IMG/VR virus record: IMGVR_UViG_3300025769_000752
Location: 1 to 25,569 of that record
Source of the DNA: a virus
Strand: one strand, 5' to 3'
DNA length: 25,569 nt
In this document: one piece after another, positions 1 through 7,744 of the stretch
Position numbering within the stretch: the first letter of the stretch is position 1
Layout: each line of letters starts with the position of its first letter
The notes under the pieces: model-generated
Database searches by the model: none
Seen by the model: only the letters and a program-made list of their open reading frames with translations
What the model was told of the DNA's origin: nothing
Made by a program: the position numbers and the translations under genes

Positions 1-2374
1 TGGTGTTGCGGCGGAGATACATTGGAACACCACCAGCGCGAGTCACTTGAACTTCGCCGTGATCCATTATTTCCGTACCTGCCACTGCAAAATCAACAGC
101 AGTTTTACCCACCAACACGTTGCCTGATGTGTCGATACGCATACGTTCTGTATTACCACCAGCATGAAAAACTAAGTGAGCAGAATTTAAATCATAACCT
201 AAACAACCTATGCCTGCTCCAGACGTTGAAGCCCCAGCAGTAAGCTGTATTCTTGCTCCGTCATTGGCAGAAGTTCCTTCATTCTGAAATCTTGCAACAT
301 CAATGAGACCAGAGCCATTACTTCCTGTTGATCCGTGTAAAATACAACTAGGACTTGTAGTTCCAATACCAACTCTATCATTACCACCATCAACAAATAA
401 CATATTAGCGTTGCCATTAGATTCAACACGGAAGTCTGCATCTATTGAACCTTCGTTAAAGACTGCGTGTCCACCAGCAACTGGTGTAACCACAAATCCG
501 CCATCGTCTTTTATTCTAACTCTCTCTGCTGTAGACCCTCCGCTGGGCTGTGTGAAAAAAGCTATTTCAGAACCAGAAGAGCTGTCATATGTTAAAAATC
601 TAGCTAAGTTTGTTGACCAATCAATCAACATTCCCTCTGAAATACCAGCACCTGCTGCACCATTTATTTCAATAGCTGCACTGGCTGTTAAAAGACCATC
701 AATATCTACAACGTCTAAGTTACTTATGCCATCAACATCAATATTTCCACTTACATTTATTGTAGGAGCAACTAGTGTTCCAGTCATTGTACCACCAGCT
801 AGCGACAGTTTAGCGGCAATGTTGTTAGTTACAGTAGTACTAAAGTTAGCATCATCACCGAGAGCGGCGGCAAGCTCGTTTAACGTATTCAGAGTGGATG
901 GAGCGCTGTCAGCAAGAGCGGCAATTGCGGCGTCAGTATATGCTGTCGTAGCTATTCTGGTTGAGTTATTACTGGCTGACTGAGTTGGAGCGACAGGATT
1001 GCCAGTAAACGTAGGTGATGCAAGAGGTGCATAGTAAGAACCATGTTGACCATCAAGGAGATCAGCGTCTAATCCGGAGCTTGCCCCATCAACAGTCTTA
1101 ATAGCAGTTAAGATCTCTGAAGCTGTTTGATCTGCGGTAGCTGAAGCCTCTATTGCATTTAGTTTACTGTGGTCAGCATCTGTAAAGACGTTACTATCAG
1201 AAGCCGCTTCTACTGCGGCTCTAATTTCCGCATCTGTCTGGTCTGCCGTTGCGTTGCTTTCAATTCCATCTAATTTAGTGCCGTCAGTAGCAACATCTCT
1301 ACCGTCAAATGTAGAATTAGTTGTTATAGCACCTGTCATAGCTCCACCGCTTTTTGGTAAAGCATTAGTTGCTAATGTTCCCTGCGCGGCTGTTGCATAT
1401 TCACTAGCATCAAAAGCCTTAACTTCTGAGAGGTTTGTTACCTCACTGTCCATCAATGCTCCTGCGGCGGTTACATTTGCTGTATCTGTTACATCAGCAC
1501 TTGCCTCTATTGCATTTAACTTAGAATGGTCAGCATCCGTAAAAACATTACTGTCACTTGCCGCTTCAACTGCGGCTCTAATCTCTGCGTCTGTTTGATC
1601 TGCGGTAGCTGAAGCCTCTATTGCATTAAGCTTAGTATTTAAAGCTGTTGTGTAACTTGCGGTGGTGGCATCGAGAACTGAGGAGTGTGCTTGGACTTGA
1701 CCACCAATAGCGACACCTAAATTAGATCGTGCTGTGGAGGCATTGTTTAGATCAGAGAGGTTATTAGAAATCTGTAGAGTGCCTGACAGTGTTGCAAAGG
1801 TGTTGTCCCAGGCTGAACCGTCATAAACTTTCATGTTGTTATCAGTTGTATTGTACATGAGTGTACCTACAACAAGAGAGTTACCATCTAAATCAGTCGT
1901 TCTATTTGATGAATGAGCGCCTAAGTATTGATCCGTGAAATTATCTAGGGCTGTCTCTGCGGCTGTCTTTGCTGTTTCTGAGGCAGTCTTAGCTGTCTCT
2001 GAAGCAGTCTTAGCCGTTTCTGCGGCAGTTTTAGCTGTTTCCGATGCCACCTTCGATGTTTCAGAGGCAGCGGCACTGCTAGCGCTTGCAACGGCACTGG
2101 AGGCCGCTTGACTAGCACTTGTTGATGCTGCTGACTGAGCTGTCTCTGCGGCTGTCTGAGCGGCTTGTGCAGAGGTTACAAATCCAGTTATTGAGGAGGC
2201 CGATGACGCTGAAGCTGTGGCACTACTTGCTGAGGCTGTAGCTGAGGCTGCTGCTGCATCTTCAGATACTTTAGCTGCGTTCTTTGAAGCTGTAGCCTCA
2301 TTAGTCAAAGAAGTGATTGAGTCTACGTTTGATGCTGTTGTGCCACCATCAGTGTAAAATGAACTCTTAGCCAT
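1..2374 (-). CDS. Large tail fibre protein, 3' end outside window
   Basis: The frame stays open from ATG 2374 to the left edge, about 791 codons, so the C-terminus is missing. The start follows an AAGGATAA ribosome site and lies 16 bases past the adaptor stop. Residues 1-145 are rich in Ala, Ser and Thr, with heptad-like repeats (106-143) that suggest a trimeric coiled-coil shaft. A 36-residue segment is then duplicated about 119 residues apart. Later come the motifs RVGIGTTSP and ERMRIDTSGNVLVG, which are typical of phage fibre shafts that often end in a self-cleaving S74 chaperone domain; such a domain would lie outside the window. It probably trimerises on the tail and contacts the host surface. 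The receptor is unknown. Confidence in 'tail fibre' is high from composition and motifs. Confidence 0.85.
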   Translation of the reverse strand, partial: MAKSSFYTDGGTTASNVDSITSLTNEATASKNAAKVSEDAAAASATASASSATASASSASSITGFVTSAQAAQTAAETAQSAASTSASQAASSAVASASSAAASETSKVASETAKTAAETAKTASETAKTASETAKTAAETALDNFTDQYLGAHSSNRTTDLDGNSLVVGTLMYNTTDNNMKVYDGSAWDNTFATLSGTLQISNNLSDLNNASTARSNLGVAIGGQVQAHSSVLDATTASYTTALNTKLNAIEASATADQTDAEIRAAVEAASDSNVFTDADHSKLNAIEASADVTDTANVTAAGALMDSEVTNLSEVKAFDASEYATAAQGTLATNALPKSGGAMTGAITTNSTFDGRDVATDGTKLDGIESNATADQTDAEIRAAVEAASDSNVFTDADHSKLNAIEASATADQTASEILTAIKTVDGASSGLDADLLDGQHGSYYAPLASPTFTGNPVAPTQSASNNSTRIATTAYTDAAIAALADSAPSTLNTLNELAAALGDDANFSTTVTNNIAAKLSLAGGTMTGTLVAPTINVSGNIDVDGISNLDVVDIDGLLTASAAIEINGAAGAGISEGMLIDWSTNLARFLTYDSSSGSEIAFFTQPSGGSTAERVRIKDDGGFVVTPVAGGHAVFNEGSIDADFRVESNGNANMLFVDGGNDRVGIGTTSPSCILHGSTGSNGSGLIDVARFQNEGTSANDGARIQLTAGASTSGAGIGCLGYDLNSAHLVFHAGGNTERMRIDTSGNVLVGKTAVDFAVAGTEIMDHGEVQVTRAGGVPMYLRRNT
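1146..1610 (-). repeat. Duplicated fibre segment, two copies 357 bp apart
   Basis: Two copies of about 105 bp lie near 1146-1250 and 1503-1607 inside the fibre gene. Both encode nearly the same 36 residues, including TDAEIRAAVEAASDSNVF and TDADHSKLNAIEAS. The protein match is closer than the DNA match, because third codon positions differ. This suggests an old duplication kept for its structure rather than a recent copy. Confidence 0.8.
1946..2059 (-). repeat. Heptad-coding tandem repeat in tail fibre
   Basis: About five imperfect 21-bp units encode residues 106-143 with the pattern (A/S)ETAKTA. The seven-residue period with alternating Ala and Thr fits a coiled-coil shaft. Units differ mostly at silent positions. 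Confidence 0.8.
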
Positions 2375-2390
2375 TTATTATCCTTGTGAA

Positions 2391-2999
2391 TTAGTCTGTG
2401 AAAGTTGCGGAAGGTCGCATAACCTGGAGAGAGCCAGAGGCATCAGCATCATCTGATTGACCTTGTAACTCAGCAATGAATTGTCCGAATTTACCTGTAA
2501 AGAGATCAGCTCTCTCATCTAAGAAGTAGTCAGCTGCGTATGTGAGAGCTGCGTATATGATTGCATCAGATGCTACTTTAGCGAGTGTGTTCTCATCACT
2601 GTCTAAAGTCATAGCTGGGAACTCAGCGTAATAGTTAACGACAACGGTACCTGTAGCTGGCTCTGGGTATAATAGTAACGTAGATCTTTCTCTTGTGAAG
2701 TACATGGGCGTACCTGTTTCACCGATATCCTTCATCTGGAGCATCTCTTCTAGGGGAACTCTCGTTAAAGTTGTCTTATCGAAGTAGATATCCATAAGCT
2801 CTAACATATCTGAGGGTACAACAATTGATGCTGTTTGAACTGAGATAGCGTAAGTTTGCTGAGCTTCCATGATTGGTATTCGCAGTTGACGCTGTATCCT
2901 AGCGATACCTTGATCGATGAACGTGTCAGCTAATGTATTAGTGATGTCAGAACGATTGAGAACGGCTATAAAGTGAGACCGTAAGTTACCCTTGTTCAT
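2391..2999 (-). CDS. Probable head-tail adaptor (tail tubular A-like)
   Basis: A 202-residue protein, mostly helical by composition. It starts with MNKGNLRSHFIAVLNRSD, followed by a helix containing FIDQGIARIQRQLRIP. A middle section rich in beta-type residues (LLLYPEPATGTVVVNYYAEFP, about residues 108-130) is followed by a helical C-terminus. This layout and its place after the capsid gene and before a fibre gene resemble adaptor or connector proteins that sit under the portal ring and receive the tail. No catalytic motif is seen. The adaptor role comes from context and general resemblance; a small minor capsid role is the alternative. Confidence 0.55.
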   Translation of the reverse strand: MNKGNLRSHFIAVLNRSDITNTLADTFIDQGIARIQRQLRIPIMEAQQTYAISVQTASIVVPSDMLELMDIYFDKTTLTRVPLEEMLQMKDIGETGTPMYFTRERSTLLLYPEPATGTVVVNYYAEFPAMTLDSDENTLAKVASDAIIYAALTYAADYFLDERADLFTGKFGQFIAELQGQSDDADASGSLQVMRPSATFTD

Positions 3000-3011
3000 A
3001 TGAATAAATCC

Positions 3012-3344
3012 TTAATGTATTGTTTTGTCGGTAGCCATGAAGAAACCTAAGTCTTCATTTTTAAGACGCTTGACGATGGCTGCCCCGGTTTCCTCGAAGA
3101 TATCGAAGCCTTCTCGCTTCCACTTATCAACGACAGCCACTGGTATTGATGCTACCCTCATGAAGTCACCTTCGCGCTGCTTTGTTGATTGAATGCGGCT
3201 ATCTTTTAGATCATCTAAGAACTCCTGGGAGATATACTGGGTCTGCTTGGTTGCTAGTCCTTCGGCATTCTCTAGCCAGTCTAAATTAACATCATGCATA
3301 CCAAGCTGGCTCTTAGGTTTCTTATCGTCTTCTTTGCTGCTCAT
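3012..3344 (-). CDS. Small virion-region protein, function unknown
   Basis: The frame is open upstream to 3404, but ATG 3344 is chosen because AAAGGAG sits just before it and because the extension would run through the inverted repeat at 3368-3427. The product is 110 residues, charged, with a Lys- and Asp-rich N-terminus. Its C-terminal half contains RVASIPVAVVDKWKREGFD and ends with a short alpha/beta-like stretch (AAIVKRLKNEDLGFFMATD). It lacks a signal peptide, membrane segment or cysteine. It sits between the major capsid and adaptor genes, so it is probably a head accessory or completion protein. That role is inferred from position only. Confidence 0.7.
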   Translation of the reverse strand: MSSKEDDKKPKSQLGMHDVNLDWLENAEGLATKQTQYISQEFLDDLKDSRIQSTKQREGDFMRVASIPVAVVDKWKREGFDIFEETGAAIVKRLKNEDLGFFMATDKTIH

Positions 3345-3367
3345 TGGTTTCTCCTTTAGAAATAAAT

Positions 3368-3427
3368 TATGAGAAGAACCAAGACGCAGGAAAGGAGAGC
3401 GCAAAACCTTTGCCCTGGTTCTTCATA
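3368..3427 (-). promoter_or_regulatory. Long inverted repeat between capsid and next gene
   Basis: TATGA-(GA)-AGAACCA at 3368-3381 pairs with TGGTTCTTCATA at 3416-3427. This gives a 12-bp stem with a two-base bulge, or a continuous 9-bp stem GAAGAACCA/TGGTTCTTC. A second small hairpin, GCAAA/TTTGC around 3 bases, lies inside the loop at 3401-3413. No T-run follows on the minus strand. In RNA it could stabilise the abundant capsid message, or weaken read-through into the 3344 gene. Confidence 0.6.
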
Positions 3428-3429
3428 GT

Positions 3430-3447
3430 TAGACCCCGAAGGGACTA
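3430..3447 (-). terminator. UUCG-loop hairpin after the capsid gene
   Basis: Seven bases past the capsid stop, the minus strand reads TAGTCCC-TTCG-GGGTCTA: three C-G pairs closing a UUCG tetraloop, a T-T mismatch, then three more pairs. This very stable loop is common in terminators and in mRNA-protecting hairpins. The usual U-tract is absent, so partial termination or 3'-end protection is more likely than full termination. Confidence 0.5.
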
Positions 3448-3454
3448 ATTAGTA

Positions 3455-4339
3455 TTAAGACAAGCCAGTGATCATGCCACTGTCGCTGAAGTTTGAGTGC
3501 TTCAATGAGTACTCACCAACGATTTGATGCTTGTCAGAGTCACCTGTCACAGAAAGTAACTTCCGTGAGAAAGGACGTAACACTGTTGACTTAAACATTG
3601 CTGGATCGACCAGGAATGCGTGTGTAGTCAATTGGTGTCTGTTTAGTACGACTTTGTATTCGCCGTATGGAGAAACGTACAGATCAACCGCATTAACAAG
3701 CGATTTAGACTGTTGGATTTCTCGGTTCCTACCACTTGCAGCTGCAAAGCCAGCGACAATTTGAGCGTCGGCTGGTTTTATCATGAACACGCTTGGATCA
3801 GATCCATTTGTGTAGCAAGTTTGCCCTAATGTCAGAAGTTTTGCTTCTGTCAAAGCATCGGTGGAATTTGAGCCAGCGTCGAGTGCTGTAGAGATCAGCT
3901 GTGTAGCTGATGCCATCTTACGAGCTGTAGAGGCATTACCGGCTACTGCGGCTTGATCTACGCCTACCATAGCTCTCTCTAGATCGCGTTTGATCTCTTT
4001 GAGGGCCTTACCTAGTTGGTAAGCAGTCTCTTTTGCTCTACCGTGAGTCTTAATCGCGTCTGCTGTGGCGCTCACTTGCAAACTTTTTTGCAAAATTTGA
4101 GCCGTCCCAGTGCGTTCTGTAGTGGCGGACAAGGTACCAATACTCGCGTCGGCACCCTCGATTGCTGCGTTTACCGCAGCTGCTGCAAGTGAATCTTCCA
4201 TATAAGAGTAAGTTCTTGCGTGTACTTTCTCTGATTTAATTAAAGAAAAGAAGGGTGTGTCTGAGGGTGTAATATTAACAATAATATCACTCATATCCTC
4301 AGATTTTCCCACCTGATCGTAGGTCGAAAATGTCGCCAT
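3455..4339 (-). CDS. Major capsid protein, SU10/DUF5309-like
   Basis: A 294-residue protein. The N-terminus carries the pattern of SU10-type capsid proteins (DUF5309): TYDQVGKSEDMSDIIVNI, then SDTPFFSLI, then DSLAAA and EGADA around residues 49-65. An Ala-rich helical part (about 95-170) would correspond to the spine region of an HK97-type fold. Later segments such as VSPYGEYKVVLNRH and LLSVTGDSDKHQIVGEYSL look like the core beta sheet. It is preceded by AAAGGAA and lies directly after the scaffold gene, the usual order. Alone among the head genes, it is followed by a 110-base gap with strong hairpins, as expected for the most abundant virion protein. Family assignment is by recall of the motif pattern. 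Confidence 0.85.
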   Translation of the reverse strand: MATFSTYDQVGKSEDMSDIIVNITPSDTPFFSLIKSEKVHARTYSYMEDSLAAAAVNAAIEGADASIGTLSATTERTGTAQILQKSLQVSATADAIKTHGRAKETAYQLGKALKEIKRDLERAMVGVDQAAVAGNASTARKMASATQLISTALDAGSNSTDALTEAKLLTLGQTCYTNGSDPSVFMIKPADAQIVAGFAAASGRNREIQQSKSLVNAVDLYVSPYGEYKVVLNRHQLTTHAFLVDPAMFKSTVLRPFSRKLLSVTGDSDKHQIVGEYSLKHSNFSDSGMITGLS

Positions 4340-4369
4340 GATTTAATTCCTTTCGTGGCATTTGATGGT

Positions 4370-5401
4370 TTAGGTTTCCCAGCGGTTCATCAAAACGTCA
4401 GCAATCGCATCGAGATCCCCAGATAAACCTGAGCTGTCATTCAGAGCTTTCATAGCTGCTGCCTGACGCTTAACTTTACCTTCATTGATATTGGTTGGGG
4501 ATTTCTTAGACCGAAGCACCTTGACTGGTGCCTTAGCTGCCTTCTTCTTGGCGGCTACCTTCTTACCGGCATCGTAAAGTCGAGCCTTATTGAGGATCTG
4601 GATAACATTGGGATCAACAATAGTGTCGACTTGCTCAGACGGTAATCCTTGAGTGACAGCATAAGAACGAATGTCATTATATAAGTCATTCGACCAATCT
4701 GGAACTTCAGCTTGTAACGTCTTGATACACTCTTTTGCAGCTGTCTGCATCTGAGTGGTCTGTTCAGCTTTTAGGTCCTCATAGAACTTATTGCTTTCTT
4801 CCTTCAAGAATTTGAGGTCGTCTTCCGCTAGTTTAGCTTCATTGCGAAGTTGGGCAAAATCTTCATTAGACATTTGCTTTGCAGCAATCATCATGTCTAC
4901 TTCAGAATAAGGCTTCCAACGCTCTTCAGCGCGTTCTAGCATCTTTCGATAGTTTGCATCGGCTTTTTGTATAGCTTCTTCTGCTTGTTTACGACTAGCC
5001 GCTGTCTCTTGAGACTTTCTTGTGAGTGAAGCTTCCTGACCGTACAACCTCTTAAGGTCTTTGACAGATGCCTGTTTGGTTTCACCGTCGATTTGGATGT
5101 CGATCATAGTCTCGTCGCTTAATGCTGCGACTGGTTCTACTTCATCGTCCTCTTCTTCGGTTTCTTCCTCGTCAGGGTCTGTCTCAACTTCTTCAGTTGT
5201 ATCGTCTTCGTCTACTTCATTTTCAGATGAGGTATCGTCTGTCTCATCGACAATATTGTCCTCTTCTGTTGCCTCTAGAGCATCTTCGGATGCCTGATCT
5301 TCATCAGGGTCCGTCCATCTGCCTAGAATTGCATCAGCAGCATCGTCCATAGATAACGCTACTGGTTCTGAGTTCGGGTCTTGCTGGACGTTGTCACTCA
5401 A
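4370..5401 (-). CDS. Capsid scaffolding protein
   Basis: A 343-residue protein with strong charge zones: residues 30-90 are almost a continuous run of Asp, Glu, Thr and Ser; 120-240 is helical and coiled-coil-like; 275-310 is Lys-rich (AAKKKAAKAPVKVLRSKK). A compact segment, DETMIDIQIDGETKQASVKDLKRL, sits at 96-118 (split here as DETMIDIQID and GETKQASVKDLKRL). Scaffolds guide capsid assembly inside the procapsid and then leave; an acidic N-terminus, central coiled coil and basic C-terminal contact region fit this, as does its place between portal and capsid genes. ADAILGRW near the N-terminus and IADVLMNRW at the C-terminus resemble each other. Its start overlaps the previous stop as ATGA. 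Confidence 0.8.
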   Translation of the reverse strand: MSDNVQQDPNSEPVALSMDDAADAILGRWTDPDEDQASEDALEATEEDNIVDETDDTSSENEVDEDDTTEEVETDPDEEETEEEDDEVEPVAALSDETMIDIQIDGETKQASVKDLKRLYGQEASLTRKSQETAASRKQAEEAIQKADANYRKMLERAEERWKPYSEVDMMIAAKQMSNEDFAQLRNEAKLAEDDLKFLKEESNKFYEDLKAEQTTQMQTAAKECIKTLQAEVPDWSNDLYNDIRSYAVTQGLPSEQVDTIVDPNVIQILNKARLYDAGKKVAAKKKAAKAPVKVLRSKKSPTNINEGKVKRQAAAMKALNDSSGLSGDLDAIADVLMNRWET

Positions 5402-5682
5402 TGGTCCGTTCCTTCCTCTTCCTGGTTGTCAGTTGTTTTATTCTTACCGAGAATTTCATCGCGTACTGAGATCTGCTGTTTCAGTGTGTTTACAATGTCT
5501 ACCGTAGCTCGGTAATGATGGTAGGTCTTTTCTCTAGCCTCAGCTTCTTCTGGCTTCGAATTAACGAAAGATTGGAAAGTTGCTTCGACTATAGAATTGA
5601 TAGTCTTGCCAAAAGCTTCTGTACTTAGAAGCGCTTCAGCATTGTTGCCAGCTTCCACTAGCATTTCTTCTTGGTTGCTCAT
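5398..5682 (-). CDS. Small portal-scaffold linker gene, unknown
   Basis: A 94-residue acidic, probably all-helical protein lying between portal and scaffold. It has a good ribosome site (AAAGGATAAATAAGG) and overlaps the scaffold start by four bases (ATGA), so the two are translationally coupled. There are no cysteines, membrane segments or known motifs. The N-terminal half is Ala- and Glu-rich and the C-terminal half (KTYHHYRATVDIVNTLKQQI) looks like a long helix. A head assembly role is inferred from position. Confidence 0.7.
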   Translation of the reverse strand: MSNQEEMLVEAGNNAEALLSTEAFGKTINSIVEATFQSFVNSKPEEAEAREKTYHHYRATVDIVNTLKQQISVRDEILGKNKTTDNQEEEGTDH

Positions 5683-5706
5683 CCTTATTTATCCTTTCTT
5701 AGATGT

Positions 5707-7743
5707 TTAACCGTTAGGGCTTGCGATAGCTCTAACATCATCAGTTGATTGAGCGAGGATCATTTCAGCTTTATCGATTAGTTTCTTATGCTCGAATTGT
5801 GCCTCTTTAAGATCAACTGTATCAGACTGAATAGCGAAGGATTTCTCTGCCTTCATCTTCTCTAGTTCTAATTTCATTTGCTGTACTTGTGCTTCAAGCT
5901 GAGCTTTCTGCTCTGCGACAGCTGTTTGTCTTTCTTGTAATTCAATTTGCTTCTGAGCCATTTGCATTTGCATCTCACCAGCTGGATCTGGCTGCTCTTC
6001 GGGTAGCTCATTTGGCGGTGTTAGATACGACTTAACATTCTTAATGCCGGTCATCTCCATCACTTTAGATATCAATGCATATTGATTTTCTGGAAGATAC
6101 ATCTTCTGTAAGCTTGGGTCAGCTTGGAATGCTGTATGCATCTCTAGGTACTTTTGAGCTTCTCTTTCTTGCTCACCGTATCCTAGTGCTAACTCAACTG
6201 TGACGTCTCGCTTGTCAGTCCAGGCAGCTGGTGTGATCTCTACATATTGACCACCCGATAATTCAACGATCTTAGCTTCCTCTTCGTTCTCAACACAGAG
6301 TTGGTAAACTTTGTGGAAAAGAGGCTTTAAGAAACCGTTGGCAAAGTTCCTAGCAATGATCTTCTGACGCTGCTGAGACATTGTTGCCAGCTGCTCAACC
6401 ATTGCAGCTGAGTTTTGCTTACTGATCGCATCTTTATTTAAACCTTGTGATAGCCTAGAGACACCGGTGTTCTCTTCTTTGTCTTCATCAAGCATCTGTA
6501 TGGTTTGGAAGATAAATGGGTTGAGAGGTGCTTGCATCATTGGGGCAATAGCATCCGGGCGTGTGACGTTAACGATGCCGCCTACTCTGTTATCAATGAG
6601 TTCTCGTGGGTTCGTTAGTCCACCTTTTACAACTGTGTAGCGTGGGTTAGTTGTAACGACAGCATGGTCGAGGATCGATCTCGTTAAGACTGTTCTGGCG
6701 TTTTGAGTGGAGATTACTTTAGATCCAAAGTTGCTTCCATAAAAGCTGTGAGGGATGGGGAGCGGAACGAATGCTACGAATGGCTTCCTGGTCACTATGT
6801 CCTTTGAAAGTAGGGTATTACCAGCCTTTATGATACGATATAGTTCGGCAACCCCAGTCCCTTCACAATCAAGTTCCATGTAAGCTTCATACACTGTGAT
6901 GTTGCGAACTTGGTCTTGATAGTTGTTTGAGCCAAATCCTCTGTCAGCTCCGACATCTTCATGCCTAGCTAATACTTCCGGATCTGTCTCTAAATCGACG
7001 TCGTCGTGGTCCCCTATTCTTTCTAGCAGCTTTTCGTCGTAGCCTTCTTCTCTTAGCTCCGACATTGTTTTCCGAGTTCTGTGAGCGCAGAACAACACAT
7101 CCTCTAATGAAGTTGCTTGTGGTGATATAATGAACTCTTCTGGAGGTATCGCATCAATCATGACCTGGGAGGTGTCCCTGGTGATTGCAAGGGTACCGGA
7201 GACAAGACCTAACTCGTCTTCTTCAGTTACTTCATCAATCTCTGTTCCATCCTCAGCTAACATCATATCGAGAACGTCTTGAGTAATGTTTTCAAATGGC
7301 TCAATTGTTGTATGGTCTTGAACTTGCCAGAATACTTTAGCGATACCAGCGCGAGCTATAAGGCCATCGTGGATGACGCTGCCCATGACACTGAAAAGAT
7401 CGTTCTGACGATTACAGACGTAATCAGTGTATTCTGAGCATACCTCTGCCATTGCAACATCATCAGCGTTTTGAGGCGCAAACTTTACAGTTTTGTTGCC
7501 GGCTGAGAAGGTTTCTAACAGAGCTGCTTTCATACTCTCTACAGCATCGTAGACATCTTGGGAGACATACTTTGAGTTACCATCGTGAGCTGGCCGTGGA
7601 AGAGTTGCGTTGTAGTAATCTACGACCCTTTTACGTTCTCTTGAGATTTGACTATCGTAGTAGCCTATAGATCTTCGAATATTTGAATCAACAAGCGTAA
7701 CTATATGCTCGTCATCAATCTTCTTGTAATCTGTTTTCTTCAT
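5707..7743 (-). CDS. Portal protein
   Basis: A 678-residue protein starting MKKTDYKK. The frame is open to 7809, but ATG 7743, one base after the terminase TAA, avoids overlap and fits the tight packing. The N-terminal region has RRSIGYYDSQISRERKRVVDYY-type helices, followed by YVSQDVYDAVESMKAALLETF, common in portals of marine podoviruses. A middle section has PLPIPHSFYGSNFGSKV and NTGVSRLSQGLNKDAI, matching the conserved stem region of such portals (family memory). The last 120 residues are Gln- and Lys-rich coiled coil. The ring of about 12 copies would form the DNA gate of the capsid and bind the terminase. The place between terminase and scaffold supports this. Confidence 0.85.
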   Translation of the reverse strand: MKKTDYKKIDDEHIVTLVDSNIRRSIGYYDSQISRERKRVVDYYNATLPRPAHDGNSKYVSQDVYDAVESMKAALLETFSAGNKTVKFAPQNADDVAMAEVCSEYTDYVCNRQNDLFSVMGSVIHDGLIARAGIAKVFWQVQDHTTIEPFENITQDVLDMMLAEDGTEIDEVTEEDELGLVSGTLAITRDTSQVMIDAIPPEEFIISPQATSLEDVLFCAHRTRKTMSELREEGYDEKLLERIGDHDDVDLETDPEVLARHEDVGADRGFGSNNYQDQVRNITVYEAYMELDCEGTGVAELYRIIKAGNTLLSKDIVTRKPFVAFVPLPIPHSFYGSNFGSKVISTQNARTVLTRSILDHAVVTTNPRYTVVKGGLTNPRELIDNRVGGIVNVTRPDAIAPMMQAPLNPFIFQTIQMLDEDKEENTGVSRLSQGLNKDAISKQNSAAMVEQLATMSQQRQKIIARNFANGFLKPLFHKVYQLCVENEEEAKIVELSGGQYVEITPAAWTDKRDVTVELALGYGEQEREAQKYLEMHTAFQADPSLQKMYLPENQYALISKVMEMTGIKNVKSYLTPPNELPEEQPDPAGEMQMQMAQKQIELQERQTAVAEQKAQLEAQVQQMKLELEKMKAEKSFAIQSDTVDLKEAQFEHKKLIDKAEMILAQSTDDVRAIASPNG

Positions 7744-7744
7744 T

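Noticed and set aside
303-983. 226-codon plus-strand open frame
   Set aside because: It is the mirror of the Gly/Ala/Ser/Thr-rich tail fibre gene, which is open through this whole stretch on the minus strand with fibre motifs. The predicted plus-strand protein is low-complexity and has no ribosome site or known motif.
5061-5352. Ser- and Leu-rich plus-strand frames
   Set aside because: They are opposite-strand shadows of the Asp/Glu run in the scaffold; GAN/GAY codons read in reverse give Ser, Leu and Phe runs.
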